From positions 10,911-74,910 of the forward strand of contig CAYHGP010000005.1 of the NCBI GenBank assembly GCA_964356195.1: DNA of 64,000 nt, written 5' to 3'. Each line of letters starts with the position of its first letter. Position 1 is the stretch's first letter. Origin of the DNA: 2-02-FULL-48-14 sp964356195 (GTDB taxonomy: Bacteria > Patescibacteriota > Gracilibacteria > UBA1369 > 2-02-FULL-48-14). A program made the translations under genes and the position numbers. Shown here piece after piece: positions 16,465-25,076 of this stretch. Under the pieces are notes generated by a model that searched no databases, was not told where the DNA came from, and saw nothing but the letters and a program-made list of their open reading frames with translations.

Positions 16465-16827
16465 TTATTGGCTGACCATTGCTTCTGCAAGGTCGGCTGC
16501 AGTCACTCCGTTGGAAGTGAGAGCGTCGCCACAGGTGGCTTCGAGTTGATCTCGAGCGGCTGCAGAAACCAAGTTGAGTTCTTCTGTACCCTGAACTTCA
16601 GCAAGATAGGTATCGATTTCATCAGGAGAATTGAAGCCGTACTTTGTCATGATGTCTCCGGTCAGGCTTTCAATGTCGGTCATCGTTACAGATTGATCGA
16701 AAAGAAGACAAGCGGTTTCGGCCATTGCCTTTCCGGCGTTTTCAGCTTGGTTGCCTGAAGAAGCTCCGCCGCAAGAGGCGAGAATTATTGTTGATAGAAG
16801 GAGGCTGGCGGTGAATAGCTTTGACAT
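16465..16827 (-). CDS. small lipoprotein, unknown
   Basis: 120 aa. Signal peptide MSKLFTASLLLSTIILASC with lipobox LASC (Cys19), followed by GGASSGNQ linker and a helical domain with two Cys (ETACLLFD, EATCGDAL) that could pair outside the membrane. No family recognised. It is tail-to-tail with metG: the two stop codons are adjacent. Likely anchored on the outer face of the cytoplasmic membrane. Confidence 0.75.
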   Translation of the reverse strand: MSKLFTASLLLSTIILASCGGASSGNQAENAGKAMAETACLLFDQSVTMTDIESLTGDIMTKYGFNSPDEIDTYLAEVQGTEELNLVSAAARDQLEATCGDALTSNGVTAADLAEAMVSQ

Positions 16828-16869
16828 GGATAAAAGGTTAGAAATAAGGGCGATGGAGCGAGTTTACCG

Positions 16870-17289
16870 TCATCGGGCTGATTCGTCCACCTGTAAAATA
16901 ATTTGGATAATCCCTTGCACGATGGCATAAGAAAGCAAGATGATAAGCAGCCCCGCAATGGACCAAAACATTCCTCGTTTCCCCTTTTCGATGCGTTCGG
17001 ATTTTCCAAATGAAAAGATGTAATTTGCCCCGGCGATGATGACGAAAATAATGGTAATGGCTCCCACAAAAAGCAGCACTTGGCTGACCAGGTTCCCAAT
17101 AAATAAAATCAGAGTTTGAGTCGCGCGTGTTTCGGGATTGTCATCCGTGGTGCCTTCCGGTGCTACCTCGAAGCTTGGTAAATTGCTGGGTCTAAGGCCT
17201 TCATCCAACTGAATGGCGGCCATGGCTCCTTGCATGAGCCAGAAGAAGCAGGCGCCGGCGAGAACGGTGAGAAAAAGTTTTTTAATCAT
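16870..17289 (-). CDS. pilin-like membrane protein (TrbC/VirB2 type), fourth of cluster
   Basis: 139 aa. Signal peptide (about 1-24, ending GAMAA), short exposed segment, then TM helix (about 66-88), loop FSFGKSERIEKGKRGM, TM helix (about 105-130). This two-helix hairpin with a G-x-x-E-K-x-x-x-G loop is the VirB2/TrbC-like plan found in many CPR genomes. VirB2 proteins form conjugative or secretion pili. Start overlaps the upstream stop (ATGA). The assignment is structural; sequence identity to true VirB2 is low. Confidence 0.75.
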   Translation of the reverse strand: MIKKLFLTVLAGACFFWLMQGAMAAIQLDEGLRPSNLPSFEVAPEGTTDDNPETRATQTLILFIGNLVSQVLLFVGAITIIFVIIAGANYIFSFGKSERIEKGKRGMFWSIAGLLIILLSYAIVQGIIQIILQVDESAR

Positions 17290-18152
17290 GGCTCGTCGGT
17301 GTTATTAAAGACATTGTCACCCGTACTTTCGGTGTCTTGGGTGAGATTCAAGGTGGCGATTCCGTAGACCAGGGCGTAACCCAGGGACACGAGAGCCAAG
17401 GCGATGGCGGAATAAATCATAATGTTTTTTGCCTTGGTGATGTACTCCTCATTTCCACGTCCAATCACCATGAGTGTGCCTCCATACATGAAGGCGATAA
17501 AGATCAAAAAGCCCACCATGTAGATGATGTTGGTGATGACGGCCGGGACGATTTCATCCAGCAAATTTCCGCCGGGAAGGGACACGCGTCCTTGGTCATC
17601 TTGAATGATGTCTTGTTGGCTGGGGAGCAGAATGTTCACGTCGTCTTCCACGTCCACGGCATAGGCCTTGGGAATCCACGTGAAGCTGTTTCCGTCTTCT
17701 TCGTTTGGCAGGGCAACCGAAACCACAATGGAAACAATTGCGTAGGACAAAATCACCACAAGAAGTCCGAGTAGGGAATAGCGGAGATTGTCTTTTGCCT
17801 TAGTGAGCTTTTCATCATTTCCATACGCGGTGAGCATTTGAATGGCGGAGACAAGAATTGCAATGAAGGCCGTAATGGAAAGAATGGCGATTCCGATGTT
17901 AATGGCGCGAGGGATGGTGGTGTTTAGGATGTAATCTTGCGTTCCAGAACCGGTGGTGCCTACATCGGGGGCTGGGAGAAAATCCGGTACGGGAATGCTG
18001 GGCTGTACCACGGGGTTTGTCTCTTCTTCCTCGTCATCATCTGCGGCCAGAGTCAGTGGCACAGCGTCATAGTCGGTTAAAGCTAAAAGCGGCGAAGCCA
18101 GGCTGAGCATGAGTACGAGTCCGAGTGTTAATTTGAGCAAGAGGTTTTTCAT
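17286..18152 (-). CDS. double pilin-like membrane protein, third of cluster
   Basis: 288 aa. Signal peptide (about 1-25), acidic linker, then two copies of the helix-loop-helix unit: copy one about residues 88-160 (loop YGNDEKLTKAKDNLRYS, then LLVVILSYAIVSIVV), copy two about 205-272 (loop GRGNEEYITKAKNIMIYS, then LALVSLGYALVYGI). Both halves match the unit in the neighbouring single-unit genes, so this is an internal duplication. Start overlaps the previous stop (TGATG). Probable role as for the neighbours. Confidence 0.75.
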   Translation of the reverse strand: MKNLLLKLTLGLVLMLSLASPLLALTDYDAVPLTLAADDDEEEETNPVVQPSIPVPDFLPAPDVGTTGSGTQDYILNTTIPRAINIGIAILSITAFIAILVSAIQMLTAYGNDEKLTKAKDNLRYSLLGLLVVILSYAIVSIVVSVALPNEEDGNSFTWIPKAYAVDVEDDVNILLPSQQDIIQDDQGRVSLPGGNLLDEIVPAVITNIIYMVGFLIFIAFMYGGTLMVIGRGNEEYITKAKNIMIYSAIALALVSLGYALVYGIATLNLTQDTESTGDNVFNNTDEP

Positions 18153-18731
18153 CAGCTGAAAAATTGAGGGTTGACGGTGTAAAGGATCAGGGAGGAGAGA
18201 AAGAGCAGTACAATTCCTGCAATGGCCTGAAGGATTTTATTTTTTGATTCCGTGATGTCTCCGCTCACTCCGGACATGGAAATCTTTACTCCTTGCAGGA
18301 CCATGGTCATAACGGCAATGCCTCCCACGGCGAAGGCGCCCCACATATAAACTTGCTTCACCACCACTTGAATGATTCCCGCTCCGGAATCTCCAATAAT
18401 CCATTGGCGGCGTTCGCAACCTTCTGCGTAGGTATCACAATTGGTATAGGTATCTGTATAAATCGTCACTTCGTCTTCGCAAGTATCATCGTTGTTAGAA
18501 GCCAAGCAGCAATTCCCCGCATAGAGTGAAATGATTTGGTTGTCTGCATCGATGGAAGTGTCCGGGGCGATTATTTCATANNNNNNNNNNNNNNNNNNNN
18601 NNNNNNNNNNNNNNNNNNNNNNNNNNNNNNNNNNNNNNNNNNNNNNNNNNNNNNNNNNNNNNNNNNNNNNNNNNNNNNNNCAGGAAGGCAAAGAAGGGGG
18701 CGAGGAGGAATACGGCGAGGAGTCTTTTCAT
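18152..18731 (-). CDS. pilin-like membrane protein, second of cluster, split by a gap
   Basis: The N-terminal signal peptide (MKRLLAVFLLAPFFAFL, 18731-18681) and the C-terminal part (from 18580 down) lie on either side of a 100-N gap; the frames differ, but the gap length is not real. The visible C-terminus has a Cys-rich exposed segment (NCCLASNNDDTCEDE and a later NCDTYAEGCERR) and then the pilin-like hairpin with loop VSGDITESKNKI. Six or more Cys suggest disulfides, consistent with oxidative folding in this organism. Stop overlaps the next start. Confidence 0.7.
18581..18680. other. scaffold gap (100 N)
   Basis: One hundred Ns inside a pilin-like gene. Flanks not duplicated. Confidence 0.99.
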
Positions 18732-18739
18732 GGTGGCGC

Positions 18740-19156
18740 TTAGTAGAAAAATGACTGAACGAAGGCTACTATAAAATAGGCTAAAAAGGCCAGGACAACT
18801 CCGAAAATAGATTGGGTTAGAATCCCTTTTGCTTTCTCCACTTGGCTCTCTTCTCCGCCTGCTGTCACCATCATGAAACCGCCGTACATAATCATCACAA
18901 AGGCAAAAGTTCCTATGAGCAGAGTCAAAATGTTGATGGCGCGGAGAATAATGGCTCCGGCAATGGAAGTGTTTTTCGTATTGGCTTCTTCTTCGAGGTT
19001 TTCCCTGAGGTCGGTGCTGTTATCTACATTGTCAGAGGTGGTGTCGGTTACCTCCAAGACTTCGAAAACAGGAAAGCTGTCGTAGTTGGACGCTAGAGTT
19101 AGGGGGATACTATTTAAACAGAAGATGAGAGCAAGGACGGCGAGGAATTTTCTCAT
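18740..19156 (-). CDS. pilin-like membrane protein, first of cluster
   Basis: 138 aa from the ATG at 19156. Signal peptide MRKFLAVLALIFCLNSIPLTLAS, acidic exposed segment (about 24-60), then helix, loop GGEESQVEKAKGI, helix, ending VQSFFY. It is in the same frame as the upstream ATPase with no stop between them, yet a near-ideal promoter ends 6 nt before this ATG, and the internal signal peptide makes sense only as an N-terminus. It is best read as a separate gene whose frame happens to be continuous with the ATPase. Confidence 0.8.
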   Translation of the reverse strand: MRKFLAVLALIFCLNSIPLTLASNYDSFPVFEVLEVTDTTSDNVDNSTDLRENLEEEANTKNTSIAGAIILRAINILTLLIGTFAFVMIMYGGFMMVTAGGEESQVEKAKGILTQSIFGVVLAFLAYFIVAFVQSFFY

Positions 19157-21211
19157 GTGTTTATTATACCTGTTTTTGATCTTTTCTTCAACCAGGGAAA
19201 CCCGGCGACCGTAGCGCTGGAGCGAGCATTTTTGGAGTTGGTCGAGTGGCGCGTCGTTTTGCAAGGCTGGTTTTGGAAGGTCCAGGCGGAAAAGAGGAAG
19301 AGGTGCTTGGTGGCGCAAGAGCTTTGCATAGGCTTGGAACGGGGCCAGCGCCGTGAGGTCTTCTTCCACGAGACCGAGAGAAGGTGCGAGAATTTCGGCA
19401 TCTTGGAAACTGGTACGGAAACAGAGCAGCGACCCAACGTTTCCCAGCACCGCATCCTGAATTTCCTCCGCCACTTGAGTTAGATACTGATGGGCCAGGG
19501 TGAGGGCGAGTCCGTATTTTCTAGATTCGGAGAGCATACCGAGCAAAGTTTTGGTGCTGAAATTTTGGAACTCGTCGAGGGTGATACACACGGTTTCGCG
19601 GTTTTCGAGGGTGCGGTCGGCGCGTTTGAGAAGGGTGCTTTGAATCATGGAAATGAAAATCATGCCGAGGAGGCGGCTGGCATCTTCCCCAAGTTTTCCT
19701 TTCGACAGACTGATGAGGACAATTTTTTTCTCGGCGAAAGCGGTTTCGAAACTGAATTTGCTGCGGGGCTGGCCGAAAATATTACGCAGCAGCGGCGTAG
19801 TGAGTAGTGGCCCGACTTTGTTGAGAATGGGAGCGATGTGTTCTTGACGGGTTTTGGAATCCAGCATGAGAAATTCTTCCTCAAAAAAGCGGTGGAGTTC
19901 CAGGTTGTCGGTGTGGCGAAGCAGCTCGCGGCAAGTTTTTTCGTTGGTGAGGAGTCGTGGAAGGTCGAGCAGCGTGGTGTTGGGGGCGTGGATGAGGAGG
20001 AGCAGCGCGTTTCTGAGGATGTATTCGAGCCGCGGGCCCCAAGAGCCTTTGGAAAGGGCTTCGAACATTTCCACAAGAGCGGAGGTTTTGAGGTTTGCAT
20101 TTTCGCCCGCGCGACATTCGAGCGGGTTCAAGGCCAGTGGAAATTCGGCGACGCTGGGGTCGAGTAGAATCACGTCTTTGTGTTTTTCCGGTGGAAGGAT
20201 TTTGAGGGCGTCTGTAATGAGGTCGCCGTGCGGGTCGAGCAGAACGATGGCGCGGTTTTGGCGTGCATCTTCAGCAAACAAATGGAGCAGCGCGGTCGAT
20301 TTTCCCATGCCGGTTTTCCCCACGAGGTAGAGATGACGCTTGCGATCTTCTTCATCGATGAGGAGTGGATTGCCGGTTGGCGGTGGAAGGTAGGCGGTGG
20401 CTTCGGTGTGAAGCTCGGCGGCGTGAGTTTTGGCCGTGGGTGGGCTGAGCAGCGTGGCGAGTTCTTCGGCACTGAGGATTAGAGTGCCGGGTTTTTTGCG
20501 AACGTGAAGCTCGCCCAGGTATGGCAGTGTGAAGCCGTTCCAAAATTCTTTGAACGGGTGGGTGAGGGTTATTGTGACCTTGAATAGTGGGCGAGAAAGT
20601 TTGTCGAGGACGGCGCGGCGCGGGTCTTCACGTTCATGAAGGGACTCCGTCTGCTCTTGGGCTTCTTTTTGCGTGGAAGGGTGGAGGAAAGTGCGGCGAA
20701 TTAAAGGCCCGAGAAAACGTCTCAAAGTTATGCGGAACCACCCGCGACTTTCCCACTGGTCGAAGCGACGTTCGGGCTCGAAGTGGAGTTTCTTGGCTTT
20801 TTTGAGGGCGCGTTCGCGGCGGCGTTCGGAAATGGTGGTCCACTCAAAAGTAATGCGGGCACCGGGTGTTTTGGCCATGAGCGGGAGCAGCTGGTCGAGT
20901 GGAGCGATGTGGGTTTTTTGAGTGCGGTCTTCAAATTGCGAATAACGCTTGATGGGAAGCAGCGGTCCTTTGGGCTGGTGGAGAAAATATTGTGTGGCGG
21001 TGGTTTCGGAGGGGCTTGCTTGTGAAGCAGGAACGCAGCGTGAGCCGGGAAGATGAGAACTGAGATCTTCGCTGCAGAGGAGTGCGATTTTTTGGTCGTT
21101 CTCTTGTAGGACAAAACTTACCGGACGGCGGAGTTTCTGGATGGTGTGCAGCCAGTGTTCGAGAAGTTGCGGAGAGTACTCACGCGTTTCGCAGAGTTTG
21201 AGGAGATGCAT
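18740..21211 (-). CDS. VirD4/HerA-like conjugative ATPase (frame continues into pilin-like gene)
   Basis: Open for 823 residues; the ATPase part is residues 1-685. N-terminal part (about 1-290) unrecognised. Walker A VGKTGMGKSTALL near residue 303, LLDPHGDLITD, LDPSVAEFPLALNPLE, Walker B VCITLDEFQNFST near 530, then SRKYGLALTLAHQYL: the VirD4/TraG/HerA (DUF87-like) coupling-ATPase pattern. No N-terminal TM helices. It would power DNA or protein transfer through a membrane machine; the downstream pilin-like genes support a type IV secretion-like system. The frame runs without a stop into a signal-peptide protein (ATG 19156). Confidence 0.82.
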   Translation of the reverse strand: MHLLKLCETREYSPQLLEHWLHTIQKLRRPVSFVLQENDQKIALLCSEDLSSHLPGSRCVPASQASPSETTATQYFLHQPKGPLLPIKRYSQFEDRTQKTHIAPLDQLLPLMAKTPGARITFEWTTISERRRERALKKAKKLHFEPERRFDQWESRGWFRITLRRFLGPLIRRTFLHPSTQKEAQEQTESLHEREDPRRAVLDKLSRPLFKVTITLTHPFKEFWNGFTLPYLGELHVRKKPGTLILSAEELATLLSPPTAKTHAAELHTEATAYLPPPTGNPLLIDEEDRKRHLYLVGKTGMGKSTALLHLFAEDARQNRAIVLLDPHGDLITDALKILPPEKHKDVILLDPSVAEFPLALNPLECRAGENANLKTSALVEMFEALSKGSWGPRLEYILRNALLLLIHAPNTTLLDLPRLLTNEKTCRELLRHTDNLELHRFFEEEFLMLDSKTRQEHIAPILNKVGPLLTTPLLRNIFGQPRSKFSFETAFAEKKIVLISLSKGKLGEDASRLLGMIFISMIQSTLLKRADRTLENRETVCITLDEFQNFSTKTLLGMLSESRKYGLALTLAHQYLTQVAEEIQDAVLGNVGSLLCFRTSFQDAEILAPSLGLVEEDLTALAPFQAYAKLLRHQAPLPLFRLDLPKPALQNDAPLDQLQKCSLQRYGRRVSLVEEKIKNRYNKHMRKFLAVLALIFCLNSIPLTLASNYDSFPVFEVLEVTDTTSDNVDNSTDLRENLEEEANTKNTSIAGAIILRAINILTLLIGTFAFVMIMYGGFMMVTAGGEESQVEKAKGILTQSIFGVVLAFLAYFIVAFVQSFFY
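19163..19191 (-). promoter_or_regulatory. internal promoter for the pilin-like cluster (leaderless)
   Basis: TTGAAG (19191-19186), 17 bp, TATAAT (19168-19163), then 6 nt to the ATG at 19156. It lies inside the 3' end of the ATPase reading frame. Confidence 0.75.
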
Positions 21212-21303
21212 AAAAGAACTCTAACTCGACTCCTCTGGATTTGTCAGCTCAGAGGGATTTTCCTTATCTGCAAATGGCGTTGTCGGAGGAGTGACAACAG
21301 GTC

Positions 21304-22320
21304 TTAAAATTCATTTTTCACCATCGGTAGTACGATGACGCCTTCTGTGTCGCCAATTTTTTCGAGGACTTCGTATAAAACGGCCTTGGCTTCCGCAAGG
21401 GTAGAAAGGTTCACCACTTTGGCGCGGTATTCGCTGGCGCCGTCGAAGCCGCGGATGAGGTTCACAAAGTGTTTGCGCATTTCCTTCATGCCGCGTTCTT
21501 CACCCTTGGATTCCACGCAGAGTTCGGCGTGACGGAGGTAGGTGGGAAGTTTTTCGGCAAAGGTTTTTGGAGAGATGTAGGTTTCTCCATACAAGGCTGC
21601 TGCGATTTCCGCCATGACCCACGGATTTCCCATGGTACCACGGCCCACCATGACGCCGTCGAGGTTGCCTAGTTTTTGAACCGCATCTTCCGCGCTGCGA
21701 ATGTCACCATTTCCAATAACGGCAATACCGACGTTTCTCTTTACCTCGTAAATGGGTTCCCAGTCGGCTTTTCCCAGGTACATTTGTTTGGCGGTGCGTC
21801 CGTGGATGCTGAGCAGGCTGATGCCCGCACTTTCTAAATCTTTACAAAATTGAATGAACCACGGAAGGTCGAGTTGGTCGGAACCGATGCGGGTTTTTAC
21901 GGACACGGGAAGTTTGGTGGCTTTCACTGTGGCTTCCACAAGTTTCACAGCGTGGCAGGGGTTTTTCAAAAGAGCGCTGCCGTGGTCGCTCGAAACAACT
22001 TTTTTGGCGGGACAGCCCATGTTGATGTCGATGGCGTCGATGCCCATGGCTTCAATGCGCCTCGCCGCTTCGGCAAAATGCTCCGGCTTTTTTCCGAAAA
22101 TTTGGGCGACTAAGGGGCGTTCTTCATCCGGGTTAAAATCCAGCTGCTTGAGCGTCATTTTGCTGTCGTAGGCAAGACCGTCGGCGCTGGTGAATTCGGT
22201 AAAACAAATGGTGCGTGGCTCGATGCCCTTCACGAGTTGGCGGTAAGCGGTGTCGGTGTAGCCGGCCATTGGGGCAAGCGCAAGAATCGGGCGCTTTGCG
22301 CCGGTCCAAGAAAACGGCAT
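21304..22320 (-). CDS. dus: tRNA-dihydrouridine synthase
   Basis: 338 aa FMN-dependent TIM-barrel enzyme reducing uridines in the tRNA D-loop. LALAPMAGYTDTAYRQL at the N-terminus, the Dus signature around DINMGCPAKKVV with catalytic Cys (about residue 103), and SVKTRIG and IHGRTAKQMY blocks are all present; VIGNGDIRSAEDA and GVMVGRGTMGNPW follow. DusB-like by length and motifs. It starts 1 bp after the stop of the TPR-membrane gene. Confidence 0.94.
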   Translation of the reverse strand: MPFSWTGAKRPILALAPMAGYTDTAYRQLVKGIEPRTICFTEFTSADGLAYDSKMTLKQLDFNPDEERPLVAQIFGKKPEHFAEAARRIEAMGIDAIDINMGCPAKKVVSSDHGSALLKNPCHAVKLVEATVKATKLPVSVKTRIGSDQLDLPWFIQFCKDLESAGISLLSIHGRTAKQMYLGKADWEPIYEVKRNVGIAVIGNGDIRSAEDAVQKLGNLDGVMVGRGTMGNPWVMAEIAAALYGETYISPKTFAEKLPTYLRHAELCVESKGEERGMKEMRKHFVNLIRGFDGASEYRAKVVNLSTLAEAKAVLYEVLEKIGDTEGVIVLPMVKNEF

Positions 22321-22321
22321 A

Positions 22322-23230
22322 TTAGTAGTTGGGGTTCACTTTGGGCCCGCCTTCTGTTCCGTCAGTATCTGGGGCCGGCTCCGGATTTTTTCCTGCATTT
22401 TCAATAGCTTCGGTGACGGCATCTTCATCGCCTCCAATAAAGGTCACATTGGCCTGTTCGTAGTTACGGTAATCGGAATAGTTTTTCACTGGCGCGCCTT
22501 TGGTCCAGGCGTAGCCGAAGCCTTTGCTGTCTTCAAACAATCCGGAAAGGATGTAGACGGAGTTGGCTCCACCGATGCCGCTGTATACAGCGTAGACATA
22601 ACCAAAAGGTTTGCCGGCTTTGTCGATTTCACCTTGGCGAGGATCGGAGGGAACTTCGCTGATGTTTTCGCTTTTCACTAAAGCGGCCTGGAGTTGGTCC
22701 ACGGAAGGATAGGCGCCATTTGCTGATTTATATTGATCCAGGGCCGTGGCGATGACGGTGAGATCATTCAGACGTTCTTCGTTTTCCTCCAAATAGCTGC
22801 GATCGTCTGGCAAATTACTGGTGATATTGGCTTGAATATCTTGCGCACGGTCTCTGTTGGCAACCCACCAAATGGTAGCTCCTCCTACAAATACAACTAC
22901 CACGGCCGGAATGAGCATGGCTAAGAATAGTTTGCGTTTTTCGTAGCGATTTTCGGAGGCACTTTGGGTTTTAAGAGCTTCTTCCGGTGTCTTTTCTACC
23001 TGAAGAGTCGCGAGCGGGTCGTAAGGGGCGGGGTCTGCAGGTTTGTTTGGAGAGTGTTTGAGATGACGTTTCTCTTCCGCTTGTTTCAACAAAGAAAGCG
23101 CTCGTTGATTTCCGGGTTCAATCATTAAAATTTCCTGGCAACCTTGTACCACTTTGTCGAATTCGCCGGCGTTTAACCAGGATTGCACGTGATTGAGGGC
23201 CTCTATAACACTGATTTCGCTGTTTTCCAT
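22322..23230 (-). CDS. TPR and pseudopilin-like single-pass membrane protein
   Basis: 302 aa. N-terminal cytoplasmic part with one or two TPR-like units (about 5-55: WLNAGEFDKVVQGCQEILMIEPGNQRALSLL), a TM helix (about 99-120), then an exterior domain (about 150-260) beginning LDQYKSANGAYPSVDQLQAAL, which resembles the C-terminal domain of type II secretion/type IV pseudopilins (the YP-S signature), and a Pro-rich tail. Function unknown; such TPR-TM-GspG-like proteins are common in CPR genomes. Confidence 0.7.
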   Translation of the reverse strand: MENSEISVIEALNHVQSWLNAGEFDKVVQGCQEILMIEPGNQRALSLLKQAEEKRHLKHSPNKPADPAPYDPLATLQVEKTPEEALKTQSASENRYEKRKLFLAMLIPAVVVVFVGGATIWWVANRDRAQDIQANITSNLPDDRSYLEENEERLNDLTVIATALDQYKSANGAYPSVDQLQAALVKSENISEVPSDPRQGEIDKAGKPFGYVYAVYSGIGGANSVYILSGLFEDSKGFGYAWTKGAPVKNYSDYRNYEQANVTFIGGDEDAVTEAIENAGKNPEPAPDTDGTEGGPKVNPNY

Positions 23231-23303
23231 GTGAAAATACTAGCAGATTCACGTTCTAAGTGAAAGTCGAACTCATAGCTCACACTCTCGCTCCGCTCGA
23301 GGG

Positions 23304-23870
23304 TTAAAACACCTGGTCTTCATTAACCGAGGCGCTTCCCACTTGAGGGATGACGGCTTCAATGGTTCCCCACACGGCTTCACGATCTTTGGGGACGATG
23401 AGGGTCACTTCGTCTCCGGCGTCGCCTTTGTAATAAGTGACGGAAGCCAAGATGACTTTGTAAGATTTTCCGTTGGCCACTACTCGAAACTGGCCGTCTT
23501 CTTTCACGATGACTCCTTTCACGAACTCACGTTCAACGGGAGAGATTTGTTTGAACATGAAGGTGCCGTTGGGCATGATGGTGAGCTTCAGACGGTCGCC
23601 CTCCACGAGTTTGGATTTGCTGGCGTAATTGGCGGCCACGGGGAACATTTTCCCGTTCGGGCCGATCATGTTTTGTCCGTCAAAAGTTCCTTCTACAATC
23701 TGGCTTTCACCTTGTTCATAGGCTTTTGGTTCTTCCATTTTCACAAAATGACTGGTACTTCGTGTGCCGGATCCCGGAGCGATTTCTTCCAAGAGTTCTT
23801 TTGCGGATCTCAGTGAAGATTCCGCGGCTTCAATCATGCGGAGAATTTTTGACATTTGTTCGTTGCTCAT
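23304..23870 (-). CDS. conserved-type unknown protein, beta-rich
   Basis: 188 aa. A helical N-terminus (MSNEQMSKILRMIEAAESSLRSAKELLEEI) is followed by a probable beta-rich part: VEGTFDGQNMIGPNGKMFPVAANY, KLVEGDRLKLTIMPNGTFMFKQ, and the tail GDEVTLIVPKDREAVWGTIEAVI. It looks like two small barrel-type domains (OB/TRAM-like), but no family is recognised. Soluble. A few Gly-Asp turns and regular spacing argue for a real, folded protein. Confidence 0.65.
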   Translation of the reverse strand: MSNEQMSKILRMIEAAESSLRSAKELLEEIAPGSGTRSTSHFVKMEEPKAYEQGESQIVEGTFDGQNMIGPNGKMFPVAANYASKSKLVEGDRLKLTIMPNGTFMFKQISPVEREFVKGVIVKEDGQFRVVANGKSYKVILASVTYYKGDAGDEVTLIVPKDREAVWGTIEAVIPQVGSASVNEDQVF

Positions 23871-23890
23871 ATTTGTTGGTGTTTAGGTTT

Positions 23891-24898
23891 TTACAAGGAA
23901 GTGCTCAACTTATATATTACTTTTTCGCCGTTTTGTCCAGAAACTCGCAGGTCAATGTACTCGAGGGGTGCTTCGTAAATATTCAGTTCGGTCAGCGCTT
24001 TTTTAAGCTTGGCCAGTTGCACGCTCACATCTTGGCCGAGGTCGATCCACACGTAGAAATAACGTTCGGTGTACAGGTGCAATTCCCGCGCCCGTTTCAA
24101 ATAATGGATTTCCAGCACTTGCATATTGAATTTCCCTTCAAAGTCTTTGGTGGTATCCAGAATTTGGGTGAGGGTTTCTATGGAGATCAACTGCTGATTG
24201 ATTTCTGTGGGCAAGGTGGTCTTCTGAGTAGTTTCTTCGGTGGTTTCCTCGACGGGTGTTTCCGTGGCGACAGGCAAATCCATGTCGGTTCCGGTGACGT
24301 CCATCACAATAAGAGGAATGTTTTCCACTGTCGTTCCCCCCCCGGGGACTTCGCCCACGCCGGAGACGAGACCGAGTTCATTGATGAGATAGTACTGACT
24401 GCTGCCATCTACAAAATCCACTCGCACGTTGGCGACTGGAGGGTAAGTTTCCAGAGTCACGGAGATGGTGTGGAATAAGCTGCGGCGAATATCCAGCGTT
24501 TTGAGGTAACCATATTGTTCCAACAGGGCTTGCTCATGGGCCGCTGTGTTAAAAAGGAGCAAGTTTTCGCCGAGGTAATCCTGAAGATAGGTGTTGAGTG
24601 CGGCTTGTTCTTGCAAAGTATCGGCTTCTCCTTTGATGTCGATGCTTTGAATTTCTAAAAGTGGCGTGAAGAAAATTCCGTAAATGGCTACACCCAGAGT
24701 AAAAAAAATTGCAAAAAGTTTCACATAGGCTAAAAAGCGTCCCGTCTTTTCGCTGCGGCGGCGTTGAGTTCTGTCCGGCGCTAGAGGAGTGATTTTGGGC
24801 GTGAATGGTTTCCTATACGAAGCACGCGGGCTCTTATAACTGGTGTAGCTTGCCTGTTTTGTGCGGTGTTTTCGCCGAAAAAACGAAAAGAGACCCAT
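23891..24898 (-). CDS. ftsQ: cell-division protein FtsQ-like (POTRA)
   Basis: 335 aa from the ATG at 24898. Very basic cytoplasmic N-terminus (FFRRKHRTKQ to RTQRRRSEK, about 1-52), one TM helix (about 58-79), then POTRA-like start LEIQSIDIKGEADTLQEQAALNTYLQDYLGENLL and FtsQ-like TLDIRRSLFHTISVTLETYPPVANV (about 85-155). FtsQ links the FtsBL pair to the divisome. A Thr/Glu-rich insertion (PVEETTEETTQKTTLPTE) is unusual. The frame extends to 24967, but MGLFSFFRRK is a better start. Confidence 0.8.
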   Translation of the reverse strand: MGLFSFFRRKHRTKQASYTSYKSPRASYRKPFTPKITPLAPDRTQRRRSEKTGRFLAYVKLFAIFFTLGVAIYGIFFTPLLEIQSIDIKGEADTLQEQAALNTYLQDYLGENLLLFNTAAHEQALLEQYGYLKTLDIRRSLFHTISVTLETYPPVANVRVDFVDGSSQYYLINELGLVSGVGEVPGGGTTVENIPLIVMDVTGTDMDLPVATETPVEETTEETTQKTTLPTEINQQLISIETLTQILDTTKDFEGKFNMQVLEIHYLKRARELHLYTERYFYVWIDLGQDVSVQLAKLKKALTELNIYEAPLEYIDLRVSGQNGEKVIYKLSTSL

Positions 24899-24920
24899 AT
24901 TGAGGCGTGAGATAAATGGT

Positions 24921-25076
24921 CTAGTTCCCTTTTGCGAGAGCGGCTTGCATGGCATCCTGACGCGCAATGCTGCGTGGACGAGCCTTGGCCTTGTTCTTTC
25001 GCTTAGCCTGTTTAGACTTCGGGCGGTTCTTGTCCGCCGTGGTCATTCCGTGTTTGTGACTGTTTGCGTTTACCAT
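24921..25076 (-). CDS. small very basic protein, 51 aa
   Basis: ATG at 25076 to TAG at 24921; begins MVNANSHKHGM. The middle is rich in Lys/Arg (KNRPKSKQAKRKNKAKARPRS), then a helical end (IARQDAMQAALAKGN). Composition suggests a nucleic-acid- or ribosome-associated protein. It lies just upstream of the ftsQ-like gene on the same strand; a GGAGCC/GGCTCC hairpin occurs 20-35 bp upstream of its ATG. No family recognised. Confidence 0.6.
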   Translation of the reverse strand: MVNANSHKHGMTTADKNRPKSKQAKRKNKAKARPRSIARQDAMQAALAKGN

